Assembly: GCA_041551965.1 (NCBI GenBank)
Contig: JBFELU010000003.1
Coordinates: 7,648-71,647, forward strand
DNA: 64,000 nucleotides
Direction: 5' to 3'
DNA from: JBFELU01 sp041551965
GTDB lineage: Bacteria > Actinomycetota > Acidimicrobiia > Spongiisociales > UBA11373
Shown: positions 1-7,148 of the stretch, piece after piece
How positions within the stretch are numbered: position 1 is the first letter of the stretch
How the letters are laid out: each line of letters opens with the position of its first letter
Made by a program: the position numbers and the translations under genes
Notes under the pieces: model-generated
Databases searched by the model: none
Told to the model about the DNA's origin: nothing
Seen by the model: the letters and a program-made list of their open reading frames with translations, nothing else

Positions 1-133
1 AGACCCGCAGATGCTCGGCGACGGCGAGGGTCAGCGGCGTGTTTCGTGACCCGGGAGCGACCGCAGCGTGTCGGACACCCAGTCGTGCCAGGGCGGCAAC
101 CAGCGAGGTGGCGAAGGCAGGGTTGGGGTCGAT
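1..133 (-). CDS. menD: MenD, 5' end only (SEPHCHC synthase)
   Basis: The leftward frame from 133 to the window edge reads like the N-terminus of MenD: NPAFATSLVAALARLGVRHA, then VAPGSRNTPLTLAVAEH, which matches the family's thiamine-diphosphate enzyme start with its 'APGSRS.PL' signature. MenD joins isochorismate and 2-oxoglutarate in menaquinone synthesis, and menA and menB lie just upstream on the same strand. The frame runs open back to a stop near 205 but holds no ATG, GTG or TTG before the conserved region. The natural start position is an ATC (133-131), six bases after a TATCGT hexamer (145-140). Either translation starts on ATC or the codon is a misread ATG. The rest of the gene is outside the window. 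Confidence 0.8.
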   Translation of the reverse strand, partial: MDPNPAFATSLVAALARLGVRHAAVAPGSRNTPLTLAVAEHLRV

Positions 134-155
134 GGCGGAACGATACCCCGAAGAA

Positions 156-182
156 TCGAGCCGGCCCCCGGGGCCGGCTCGA
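156..182. terminator. GC-rich perfect inverted repeat between menA and menD
   Basis: Two 13-base arms (tcgagccggcccc / ggggccggctcga) flank a single base, so the transcript would fold into a very stable hairpin. It lies 107 bases past the menA stop and 23 bases before the putative menD start. There is no T-tract on either side, so it is not a classical intrinsic terminator. It may stall transcription from menA or insulate menD. The remaining bases between menA and this repeat hold nothing I recognise. Confidence 0.4.
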
Positions 183-288
183 GATCGATTGGTGACCGGT
201 GATCAGCCGACCATCGCAGAGGAGCCACGCCAATGATGATGCGCGACTCCTTCACCGTTTCATCGTCATCCGGAGGGTGATCCTTGAG

Positions 289-1158
289 TCAGAGTGCACA
301 CCCAAGCGCGATGAGCGCTCCCGTGGCGGCGTGGAGTCGGGCGTTCCCCTTGAGGGCGCCGATGAGGGCCGGCCCGGTGGTCTCCCGGAAGACGGTGGTC
401 ACGATGGGGACCGTCGTGGGAGCGGCCACGAGTCCGAGCAACGCACCCTGCGGCACCCATCCGGCGGCGCCGCACACCGCCAGCAACACGAATGCCCCGT
501 ACACGAGGAGGGCATAGAGACGGCGGGTGTGTGCCCGCCCGAGGATCACCGCGAGCGTGCGCTTGCCGGCCGAGCGGTCGCCGTCGAGGTCTCGGACGTT
601 GTTGGCCACCAGGATGGCGGTCACCAGCATGCCGATCGGCACTGACAGCAGCCAGGCTTCGAGCGGTACGGTCCGATCGTGGATGTAGCGGCTCCCCACG
701 GTGGCGACCAGCCCGAAGAAGACGAACACGAAGACCTCACCGAGCCCTCGATAGCCGTAGGGCGCCGGACCGCCCGTGTAGCCGAGGGCGGCGACGATCG
801 AGGCCGCCCCGATGGCGGCCACGACCCAGCCGGCGATCGCCGTGAGGTAGAGACCTCCGGCGACGGCGAGCCCGAAGACCACGGCCACCCCCCACCACAT
901 CGCTCGTTCGGTGATCAGTCCCGAAGCCACGGCCCGAGGGGGACCGATCCGATCGGCCGTATCGGCTCCGCGGCGCGCATCGGAGGCGTCGTTTGCGAAG
1001 TTCACACCGATGTTGATGAGCACCGCCGTGGGAAGGGTGACGGCCAGCGCATCCCAGCGAAAGGCGCCGTCACCGGTGGCCAGACCGGCGCCCACGAGCA
1101 CCGGGGCGACCGCCGCCCACAGGGTCGGAGGGCGGGCCGCCAGCAGCCACGGATTCAC
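289..1158 (-). CDS. menA: 1,4-dihydroxy-2-naphthoate polyprenyltransferase (MenA)
   Basis: A 289-residue UbiA-family membrane prenyltransferase that attaches the polyprenyl tail to 1,4-dihydroxy-2-naphthoate, giving demethylmenaquinone. The first aspartate-rich motif is NFANDASDARRGAD (residues 53-66), and the second region contains NNVRDLDGDRSAGKRTLA, the form typical of MenA. About eight or nine hydrophobic helices are visible and the length is usual. The GTG start shares four bases (GTGA) with the menB stop, so translation is probably coupled to menB. The neighbouring menB, menE and menD support MenA over other UbiA enzymes. Confidence 0.93.
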   Translation of the reverse strand: MNPWLLAARPPTLWAAVAPVLVGAGLATGDGAFRWDALAVTLPTAVLINIGVNFANDASDARRGADTADRIGPPRAVASGLITERAMWWGVAVVFGLAVAGGLYLTAIAGWVVAAIGAASIVAALGYTGGPAPYGYRGLGEVFVFVFFGLVATVGSRYIHDRTVPLEAWLLSVPIGMLVTAILVANNVRDLDGDRSAGKRTLAVILGRAHTRRLYALLVYGAFVLLAVCGAAGWVPQGALLGLVAAPTTVPIVTTVFRETTGPALIGALKGNARLHAATGALIALGCAL

Positions 1159-1973
1159 GGGAGCCGGGGGAACTCGTCGAAGCGGGGAGGCCGCTTCTCG
1201 TTGAACGCGTTGCGCCCCTCCTGGGCTTCCTCCGACATGTAGAAGAGGAGGGTGGCATCGCCGGCGAGCTGTTGTTGACCGGCCAAGCCGTCCGACGCCG
1301 CGTTGATCGCCGCCTTCATGAGGCGAATCGATAGGGGCGACTTCGTGAGGATCTCCCGGGCCCAGGCCACGGTCTCCTCTTCGAGTTCGGCGAGCGGCAC
1401 GACCTTGTTGACCATGCCCATCTCATAGGCCTCCTCAGCCGTGTACTGGCGGCACAGGTACCAGATCTCGCGGGCGCGTTTGTCCCCCACCATGCGGGCC
1501 AGCAACCCGGCCCCGTAGCCGCCGTCGAACGACCCGACCTTGGGACCGGTCTGACCGAACACGGCATTGTCGGCGGCGATGGTGAGGTCGGAGACGAGGT
1601 GGAGAATGTGACCGCCGCCGATGGCATAGCCGGCCACCATGGCGATGATCGGCTTGGGGAGGCGGCGCATCTGGATCTGCAGATCCAAGACATTGAGCCG
1701 GGGCGTGCCTCGCGGGTCGAGATAGCCGGCGTCGCCCCGGATCTTCTGATCACCCCCGGAACAGAACGCCTCGTCGCCGGCACCGGTGAGGATGATGACT
1801 CCGATGGCGGGGTCGTTGCGGGCGGTTTCGAATGCGGCCGACAGCTCGAACAGGGTCGTGGGTCGGAAGGCGTTGCGGACCTCGGGCCGGTTGATGGTGA
1901 TCTTGGCGATCCCGGCCGTCGTCTCGTAGATGATGTCGGTGTAGTCGCCGGACGGCGTCCAGTCGACGGGCAT
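1155..1973 (-). CDS. menB: 1,4-dihydroxy-2-naphthoyl-CoA synthase (MenB)
   Basis: A 272-residue crotonase-fold enzyme that closes the second ring of menaquinone from o-succinylbenzoyl-CoA. The oxyanion-hole segments are AFCSGGDQ (69-76) and AGYAIGGGH (114-122), and the MenB signature QTGPKVGSFDGG (141-152) is intact. I place the start at ATG 1973, which is preceded by GGAGGCACCC and gives the usual N-terminus; the frame stays open further upstream but that stretch is not MenB-like. It is followed by menA with a four-base overlap and diverges from menE across a 61-base promoter region. Confidence 0.95.
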   Translation of the reverse strand: MPVDWTPSGDYTDIIYETTAGIAKITINRPEVRNAFRPTTLFELSAAFETARNDPAIGVIILTGAGDEAFCSGGDQKIRGDAGYLDPRGTPRLNVLDLQIQMRRLPKPIIAMVAGYAIGGGHILHLVSDLTIAADNAVFGQTGPKVGSFDGGYGAGLLARMVGDKRAREIWYLCRQYTAEEAYEMGMVNKVVPLAELEEETVAWAREILTKSPLSIRLMKAAINAASDGLAGQQQLAGDATLLFYMSEEAQEGRNAFNEKRPPRFDEFPRLP

Positions 1974-2034
1974 GGGTGCCTCCGAGGCAGAGGGTGGGAC
2001 GTCGGTACTGTAGTGGCGGCCGTGATCGGACTCG
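1974..2034. promoter_or_regulatory. Divergent menB / menE promoter region
   Basis: The 61 bases between the divergent menB and menE starts contain the near-symmetric heptamer TACTGTA (2006-2012). It supplies a TACTGT hexamer toward menE (2006-2011) and a TACAGT hexamer toward menB (2012-2007), so both directions could use overlapping -10 boxes and compete. The inferred leader is about 17 bases for menE and about 27 for menB, the latter with a GGAGG ribosome site. No convincing -35 box is visible. Confidence 0.4.
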
Positions 2035-3351
2035 ATGGCTGACTGGGTGGCGGAGGCGGCGCGAAACCGCCCGGATGCCCCTGCCCTGATCCACCGTGAG
2101 GGCGTGCTCACGTTCGGCGATCTCCATGATGCAGCGGAGGCCGTGGCGGGGACCGTCACCGGCGGCGGCTTCGGGCCCGGCGAGCGAGTGGCGTTCTGGG
2201 GTGAGAACACGGTCAGGGCGGCCGCCGCCGTATGGGGGCTTCCCCGGGCCGGTGTGTGGGCCGTGCCGGTGTCGACGCGCCTGCCGGCCGCCGAAGCGAT
2301 GGCCCTCACCAGGGAAACGGGGGTGCGCGGGCTGTGGGCTCCGTCGCGTCTCGACCTTCCCCGCCGGCCGGGTACCTCCGTGGCGTGGGGACCACCGGAG
2401 TCCTCGGCTCGCTACGTCGTCTTCACCTCCGGGTCGGGCGGAACTCGGAAGGGGGTAGTGCTCACCGGCGCCAATGTAGAAGCAGCGGTGACCGCCTCCC
2501 GACGCCGCATCGCCAACGGCCCAGAGGATCGGTGGCTGTGCGTGCTGCCCCTGGCGCACGTGGGCGGCCTCTCGATCCTGTGGCGGTCCGCAGCGGTGGG
2601 TGGGGCCGTGGTGCTCGAGCTCGGTTTCGATGCCGAGCGATGCGCCGGGTTGATGGCGACCGGCGGCGTCACGCTCGCCTCGCTGGTGCCCACTCAGCTG
2701 CGGCGCATCCTCGCGGTCCATCGCGGTCCCTATGAGGGCCTGCGGTCGGTGCTGGTGGGAGGGGGGCCGATCTCCACGGAGTTGATCGAGCGGGCCCGGG
2801 CCGCCGGAATCCCCGCTCTCCCCACCTACGGGATGACCGAGGCTTGCTCCCAGATCGCCACCGACGACGGGGGGGATCCGTCCACGGTGGGCCGACCTCT
2901 CGACGGCATGGAGGTGCGGGTGGTCGAAGGCCAGATCGAGATACGGGGCCCGGCGGTGTTTGCCGGCTATGTGGGTGAGGAGCCGAGGGAGGCCGAGGGC
3001 TGGCACCGCACGGGTGATCTCGGCGCCGTCGACGCCGATGGGCGGCTTCGAATCCTCGGCCGGGCCGATGAGGTGATCGTGACCGGAGGTGAGAACGTGC
3101 ACCCCGCCCGCGTCGAGTCGGTGCTCCTCGAACACCCGGCCGTCGAGGACGTCGTGGTGACCGGACGGCCGGATCCGGAGTGGGGATCCGTGGTGGTGGC
3201 CGAGGTGGTGGTCGCCGGGTCGCGGGCATTCGACCGCGAGCAGGTCGCGGCGTTCGCCCGCCGCCGGCTGGCGGGCTTCGAGGTGCCCAAGCTGTGGCAA
3301 ACCGTGGAGAGGATCGAGCGCGACGAGGTCGGCAAGCGGCCGGCAGGCTGA
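2035..3351 (+). CDS. menE: o-succinylbenzoate-CoA ligase (MenE)
   Basis: A 438-residue acyl-CoA synthetase (ANL family), slightly short for MenE. The phosphate-binding loop is TSGSGGTRKG (131-140), the adenine-binding motif appears as PTYGMTEACSQ (about residue 262), and the hinge and C-terminal region reads GWHRTGDLG then LGRADEVIVTGGENVHP. The C-terminal catalytic lysine is in VGKRPAG at the very end. It activates o-succinylbenzoate for MenB, whose gene diverges from it. ATG 2035 is the only reasonable start because a TGA closes the frame shortly upstream. The general ANL fold is certain; the substrate rests mainly on the men neighbours. Confidence 0.88.
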   Translation: MADWVAEAARNRPDAPALIHREGVLTFGDLHDAAEAVAGTVTGGGFGPGERVAFWGENTVRAAAAVWGLPRAGVWAVPVSTRLPAAEAMALTRETGVRGLWAPSRLDLPRRPGTSVAWGPPESSARYVVFTSGSGGTRKGVVLTGANVEAAVTASRRRIANGPEDRWLCVLPLAHVGGLSILWRSAAVGGAVVLELGFDAERCAGLMATGGVTLASLVPTQLRRILAVHRGPYEGLRSVLVGGGPISTELIERARAAGIPALPTYGMTEACSQIATDDGGDPSTVGRPLDGMEVRVVEGQIEIRGPAVFAGYVGEEPREAEGWHRTGDLGAVDADGRLRILGRADEVIVTGGENVHPARVESVLLEHPAVEDVVVTGRPDPEWGSVVVAEVVVAGSRAFDREQVAAFARRRLAGFEVPKLWQTVERIERDEVGKRPAG

Positions 3352-3364
3352 TAGCGTCGGCGTC

Positions 3365-4150
3365 GTGGAACTCGGGTTCACCGGCAAGCGGGCGGTCGTG
3401 GCCGCCGCCTCAGACGGCCTGGGATATGCGATCGCCCGGGGCCTGGCAGCCGAGGGGTGCCGGGTGGCGATCTGCAGCCGTGACGAGGGCCGCATCACGG
3501 GTGCCGCCGAACGCCTCCGCCGCGAGACCGGCGGCGAGGTCACGGCGGCCGTCTGCGATGTGGGCGAACCGGGGGAGGCGGAGCAGTGGGTCACCGACGT
3601 CGCCGCAGGCTGGGACGGGCTCGACCTGGTGGTTCCCAACGCGGGTGGTCCACCACCCGGCCGCTTCGGCGACCTGGATCCCCCCGAATGGGATGCTGCC
3701 TATCGCCTCACGTTGCGTTCGGCGATGGAGTTCGCCCGGGCGGCCCGACCGCATCTCGGGCGCGGCGCGGCCGTGTTGTTCCTCACGTCGGGTTCGGTGC
3801 GGCAACCGATCGGCACGCTGGCGCTTTCGACGATCTTTCGCGCCGGGGTCGCCGCCCTGGCCAAGACCCTCGCCGACGAATGGGCGAGGGAGGGAATCCG
3901 GGTCAATCACCTCATCCCCGGGCGAATCGCCACGTCCCGCGTGGCGGCCCTCGACGACGACGCCGCCCGTCGGCTCGGTATTCCGGTCGCCGAGGTCAGA
4001 GAGGGGTTTGAGCGGGCGATCCCGCTGGGCCGATACGGGGATCCGGGTGAGTTCGCCGCGGCGGCGCTCTTCTTGCTGTCCGGCGGCGCTTCCTACATCA
4101 CCGGGGCGACCCTCCAGGTCGACGGGGGCATGCTGCGCCCGATCGTCTAG
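3365..4150 (+). CDS. SDR-family oxidoreductase with altered catalytic motif
   Basis: A 261-residue short-chain dehydrogenase fold lying 13 bases after menE. The cofactor loop is degenerate, AASDGLG (14-20) in place of TGxxxGxG. The catalytic serine region FLTSGSVRQ (139-147) is present, and a DGGMLRP C-terminus typical of FabG-like SDRs is kept. At the YxxxK position I read S155-T-I-F-R159, so both catalytic Tyr and Lys appear replaced. This resembles the FabG-like SDR subgroup described as lacking a perfect active-site tetrad. A TAGCGT hexamer seven bases before the GTG start suggests its own leaderless promoter. Function is unknown; a menaquinone role is not shown. Confidence 0.8.
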   Translation: MELGFTGKRAVVAAASDGLGYAIARGLAAEGCRVAICSRDEGRITGAAERLRRETGGEVTAAVCDVGEPGEAEQWVTDVAAGWDGLDLVVPNAGGPPPGRFGDLDPPEWDAAYRLTLRSAMEFARAARPHLGRGAAVLFLTSGSVRQPIGTLALSTIFRAGVAALAKTLADEWAREGIRVNHLIPGRIATSRVAALDDDAARRLGIPVAEVREGFERAIPLGRYGDPGEFAAAALFLLSGGASYITGATLQVDGGMLRPIV

Positions 4151-4156
4151 GACGCC

Positions 4157-6103
4157 TCACGACGACTCGGTGATCCCGAGATGGCGGAGGAACGCCTGCT
4201 GGTTCGGTTCCCGGCCCAGGAAGTCCCGGAGCAGCTCGTCGGCGTCCTTGGAGCCGCCCGGTTCGAGAACCTTGGCTCGGTACTCCCTCCCGAGGTTCGG
4301 ATCGAGGATCCCTTCGGTCTCGAAGCGGCTGAACATGTCGTCGCCGAACACCCGCGACCACAGGTAGCCGTAGTAGCCGGCGTCGTAACCGAAGAGATGC
4401 CCGAACGAGGCCGGGTAGAAGGTTCCCTCGTGATGGGGGAATCTGGCGATCTCCCACGTCTCCCGGGTGATGGCGGCGAGATCCCTGTGGTCTCCCGGAC
4501 CGTGGAAGGCCATGTCGAGGCTGCCGAATGAGACCTGGCGGAGCATCGCCAGCCCGATGTGCAGGTCATGGGCCGCGGTCAGCTGATCCACGAGATCGCC
4601 GGGGATCGGTTCACCGGTCTTGTGGTGACGAGCGAAGCGCCGCAGCACCTCGGGGCTCCAGCACCAATGCTCCATGATCTGGGAGGGAGCCTCGACGAAG
4701 TCCCATTCGGTGTTGAACCCCGTGAAGCGGACCAGACGGGTGTGCCCCAGGCTGTTGTGGAGCACGTGCCCGAACTCGTGGAAGAGCGTCACCACTTCTT
4801 CGTGCTTCAGGAGCGACGGTGTCTCGGCCGTCGGCTTGGTGAGGTTGGCCACTATCGCCGTCACCGGGTTCTGGTAGCCGTCGGGTATCGCCCTCCCCGG
4901 AACGAGGTCGAAGGCCGCAGCGTGCCCGAACTTGCCCTCACGCGGGAACAGGTCGGCGTAGAAGACCGCCAGCGAGTCCCCCGTGTCCCGATCCCGGATC
5001 TCGTAGGCGGCCACGTCGGGGTGCCAGGCGTCGGGTGCGGCGATGAGCCGGTATTCCAGCCCGAACACCTCACCGGTGATCTCCAGCATGCCCTCGACCA
5101 CCGCTTCGAGTGGGAAGTATGCGGCCACCTCGCTCGGGTCGACCCCGAAGCGCTCCCGCTTGATCTTGGTGTGCCCGTAGCGGTGGTCCCACCCCTCGAG
5201 GTCGTCGATGCCCAGTGCGGATCGCAGATCCGCCAACTCCTCGTCGGCCTTCGATTGGAGCGGTGGAATGAGGTCGCGGTAGAAGGCGTCGACCGCCTTG
5301 GGCTCGCGGGCCATCTTCTCTTCCATGGCGTATTGGGCCCAAGAGGGCAGCCCGAAGATCGAGGCCATCTCCCGGCGGAGCTCGATCGTCTCGGCCAGGA
5401 GGGGGGTGTTGACCTCCGCCGCCTTGTTGTAGAACTTGAATTGGAGGAGCCGACGGAGGTCCCGGTCGTGGGCCAGGTCCATGAAGGGGTAGTAGTCGGG
5501 GTAGTCGAGACTCACCCTTCTTGTGCCTTGCTCCGATCCCGGGGCGAGCCGTTCGACGTAGTCCTCCGGGAGCCCGGCGAGCTGCTCGGGGCTGAGATCG
5601 AGCCCGTCCTGGTACTCGTCGATGTTGCGGGTGAACGCCACGCCGAGCTCCACCAACCGGGTACGGATCCTCTGCACCTCGGCTCGTTCGGTATCTCCGA
5701 GGACGTGACCGGCCCGGCGGAAGTCGCGGCGGGTGAACGCCAGGAACCGGGCTTCCTCCCCTGCGAGCGACATCGCCTCGGCGGTCGCCGCGTAGGCCTC
5801 GACCGCCTCGTAGAGATCGCGGCGGAAGGTCAGGTCCGACTGCCACTTGATGAGTCGCTCTTCGGCCTCGGTGGCGGTGTCTCTCACCCGTTTGTCGGGG
5901 TGGACGCGCCCCATGAACGGTCCGATGCCGTAGGCGGCGACGACGACGGCTCCGATCTCATCGAGCGGCGCCATCGTGTCGCCCCACGTCCTGGTCCCGG
6001 AGACGGCGGCCACGCTCTCGGCCAGACGATCGCCGGCGGCGATCGCCTGGTCGACGGCGGCGGCGACGGATTCGGGGGTGACGGTGGTGTAGTCGTAGAG
6101 CAC
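4157..6103 (-). CDS. M3-family oligopeptidase (thimet/PepF-like zinc peptidase)
   Basis: A 648-residue cytoplasmic zinc endopeptidase that would trim short peptides. The zinc motif HEFGH is at 442-446 and the third ligand is E471 in DFVEAPSQ, exactly the M3 arrangement. No signal peptide is present and the length is normal for the family. It ends six bases from the convergent SDR gene. The GTG start at 6103 lies eight bases after a TAACCT hexamer (6117-6112) with no ribosome-binding site, so a leaderless mRNA is likely. The exact subfamily (oligopeptidase A, PepF or Dcp-like) is not decided. Confidence 0.92.
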   Translation of the reverse strand: MLYDYTTVTPESVAAAVDQAIAAGDRLAESVAAVSGTRTWGDTMAPLDEIGAVVVAAYGIGPFMGRVHPDKRVRDTATEAEERLIKWQSDLTFRRDLYEAVEAYAATAEAMSLAGEEARFLAFTRRDFRRAGHVLGDTERAEVQRIRTRLVELGVAFTRNIDEYQDGLDLSPEQLAGLPEDYVERLAPGSEQGTRRVSLDYPDYYPFMDLAHDRDLRRLLQFKFYNKAAEVNTPLLAETIELRREMASIFGLPSWAQYAMEEKMAREPKAVDAFYRDLIPPLQSKADEELADLRSALGIDDLEGWDHRYGHTKIKRERFGVDPSEVAAYFPLEAVVEGMLEITGEVFGLEYRLIAAPDAWHPDVAAYEIRDRDTGDSLAVFYADLFPREGKFGHAAAFDLVPGRAIPDGYQNPVTAIVANLTKPTAETPSLLKHEEVVTLFHEFGHVLHNSLGHTRLVRFTGFNTEWDFVEAPSQIMEHWCWSPEVLRRFARHHKTGEPIPGDLVDQLTAAHDLHIGLAMLRQVSFGSLDMAFHGPGDHRDLAAITRETWEIARFPHHEGTFYPASFGHLFGYDAGYYGYLWSRVFGDDMFSRFETEGILDPNLGREYRAKVLEPGGSKDADELLRDFLGREPNQQAFLRHLGITESS

Positions 6104-6165
6104 GATGGGCCAGGTTAGCGAGCAGCTCTTCGAGCCGATCCCGGCCTGGTTACGCTGACCTGTGC
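6104..6165. promoter_or_regulatory. Divergent promoter region, M3 peptidase / GNAT
   Basis: These 62 bases carry two outward hexamers of TANNNT form. TAACCT on the minus strand (6117-6112) lies eight bases before the peptidase GTG. TACGCT on the plus strand (6151-6156) lies nine bases before the GNAT ATG. Neither gene has a Shine-Dalgarno sequence, so both are candidates for leaderless transcription. I do not see -35 consensus boxes. Confidence 0.4.
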
Positions 6166-6672
6166 ATGCAGCCGGTCCTGCACAGTGAGCGGCTCCATCT
6201 CAAACCGCTGAGGCGAGGTGACGCCGCGGCCCTTCACCGGATCTGGGGGGATCCCGAGGTCATCTGGTGGGGGCATCTCGAGAACCTCGAGCGGACCGCC
6301 GCCTTCATCGCCGAACTCGAACAACGTCGAACCTCATGGCCGGTGGGCACCGGGTGGTGGTTGCTGATACACCGGGACGAGGGAACCGTGGTGGGGGATG
6401 CCATCCTCCAGCCCGTGCCTCGACCCACCGGTGAGATCGAGGTGGGCTGGCATCTCGCCCGGGAGCACTGGGGCGGCGGCTATGCCACCGAAGCCGGTGG
6501 TCGGCTGGTGAGACATGGTCTGGAGACACTGGGGCTCGGGGTGATCATTGCCGACATCGCAGTGCAGAACGAGCGGTCGATCGCGGTGGCCGGGAGGATC
6601 GGCATGACGCGCCGCCCCACCGCGATCGTGCGGCTCGGCTTCGTCCACGGCGTCTGGGAGATCAAGCGTTGA
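6166..6672 (+). CDS. GNAT-family N-acetyltransferase (RimJ/RimL-like)
   Basis: A 168-residue acetyltransferase. It opens with the RimJ-type SERLHLKPLRRGDAAALH, has the WHLAREHWGGGYATEA acetyl-CoA-binding region (motif A, near 103-118), and ends with NERSIAVAGRIGM, where family members carry 'N..S..V..K.GF'. It would move an acetyl group from acetyl-CoA to an amine, either a protein N-terminus or a small molecule; the substrate cannot be read from the sequence. The last 11 bases overlap the end of the convergent SRPBCC gene. Confidence 0.85.
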   Translation: MQPVLHSERLHLKPLRRGDAAALHRIWGDPEVIWWGHLENLERTAAFIAELEQRRTSWPVGTGWWLLIHRDEGTVVGDAILQPVPRPTGEIEVGWHLAREHWGGGYATEAGGRLVRHGLETLGLGVIIADIAVQNERSIAVAGRIGMTRRPTAIVRLGFVHGVWEIKR

Positions 6673-7090
6673 GCACGGCATCCAGGCCCTGGAGGGCCTT
6701 GCGGCCGAGCCGGCCGAAGAGAGGCCGGAGAAGGGGCCCGAGGAAGCGGATCGGTCCCTTGAGTGTGAACTGTGCCGTATAGGTCACGACGGTCGGTCCG
6801 TCCCGTTCGGCGACCTCGATGGTGTCGACGGCGGTGACCGTTGGGGCCTCACCCCGAATCACGATCCGCTCGTCCCGGGCATACTCGACGACCTCGTAGG
6901 TCATCGGCACCTCACGTCCCAGGAACGTCGCTCGGACGTCGTAGACGGAGCCGACCGTGCCGTCCCCGGATCGGAGGGTCGACGCTCGGATGCCGGGATC
7001 CCATTCCGCGGTGGTGGTGAAGTCCGCCACGTAGGAGAAGACCTCGGCGAGGGGACGCTGGGTGGTGACGGTCTCGGTGAGTCGGATCAT
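6662..7090 (-). CDS. SRPBCC-family protein (polyketide cyclase/dehydrase-like)
   Basis: A 142-residue helix-grip (START-like) protein that would bind a hydrophobic ligand. It begins MIRLTETVTTQRPLAEVFSY, and the early VFSYVADFTTTAEWDPG is the classic start of this superfamily, with alternating strands and a long C-terminal helix ending in LKALQGLDAVL-like sequence. I use ATG 7090; a longer open frame exists upstream but overlaps the promoter side of the divergent peptidase. No enzymatic activity can be assigned. It overlaps the GNAT gene tail to tail. Confidence 0.8.
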   Translation of the reverse strand: MIRLTETVTTQRPLAEVFSYVADFTTTAEWDPGIRASTLRSGDGTVGSVYDVRATFLGREVPMTYEVVEYARDERIVIRGEAPTVTAVDTIEVAERDGPTVVTYTAQFTLKGPIRFLGPLLRPLFGRLGRKALQGLDAVLNA

Positions 7091-7148
7091 GGTCCGAGTG
7101 TGGCCGCATCCGAGCGGTACCGGAACCTCACCGCCTACCCTCCCGCCC

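Noticed and set aside
31..255. A 74-codon minus-strand frame over the menD start region
   Set aside because: It is in a different frame from the MenD-like sequence, which is clearly conserved; the frame's product resembles nothing known.
1750..3639. A 629-codon minus-strand frame across menB 5' end, menE and the SDR
   Set aside because: It is antisense to menE, which has all ANL motifs; the product is repetitive Pro/Arg/His-rich as expected of a shadow.
4559..6118. A 519-codon frame opposite the M3 peptidase
   Set aside because: It lacks any recognisable domain and the M3 frame has full catalytic motifs on the other strand.
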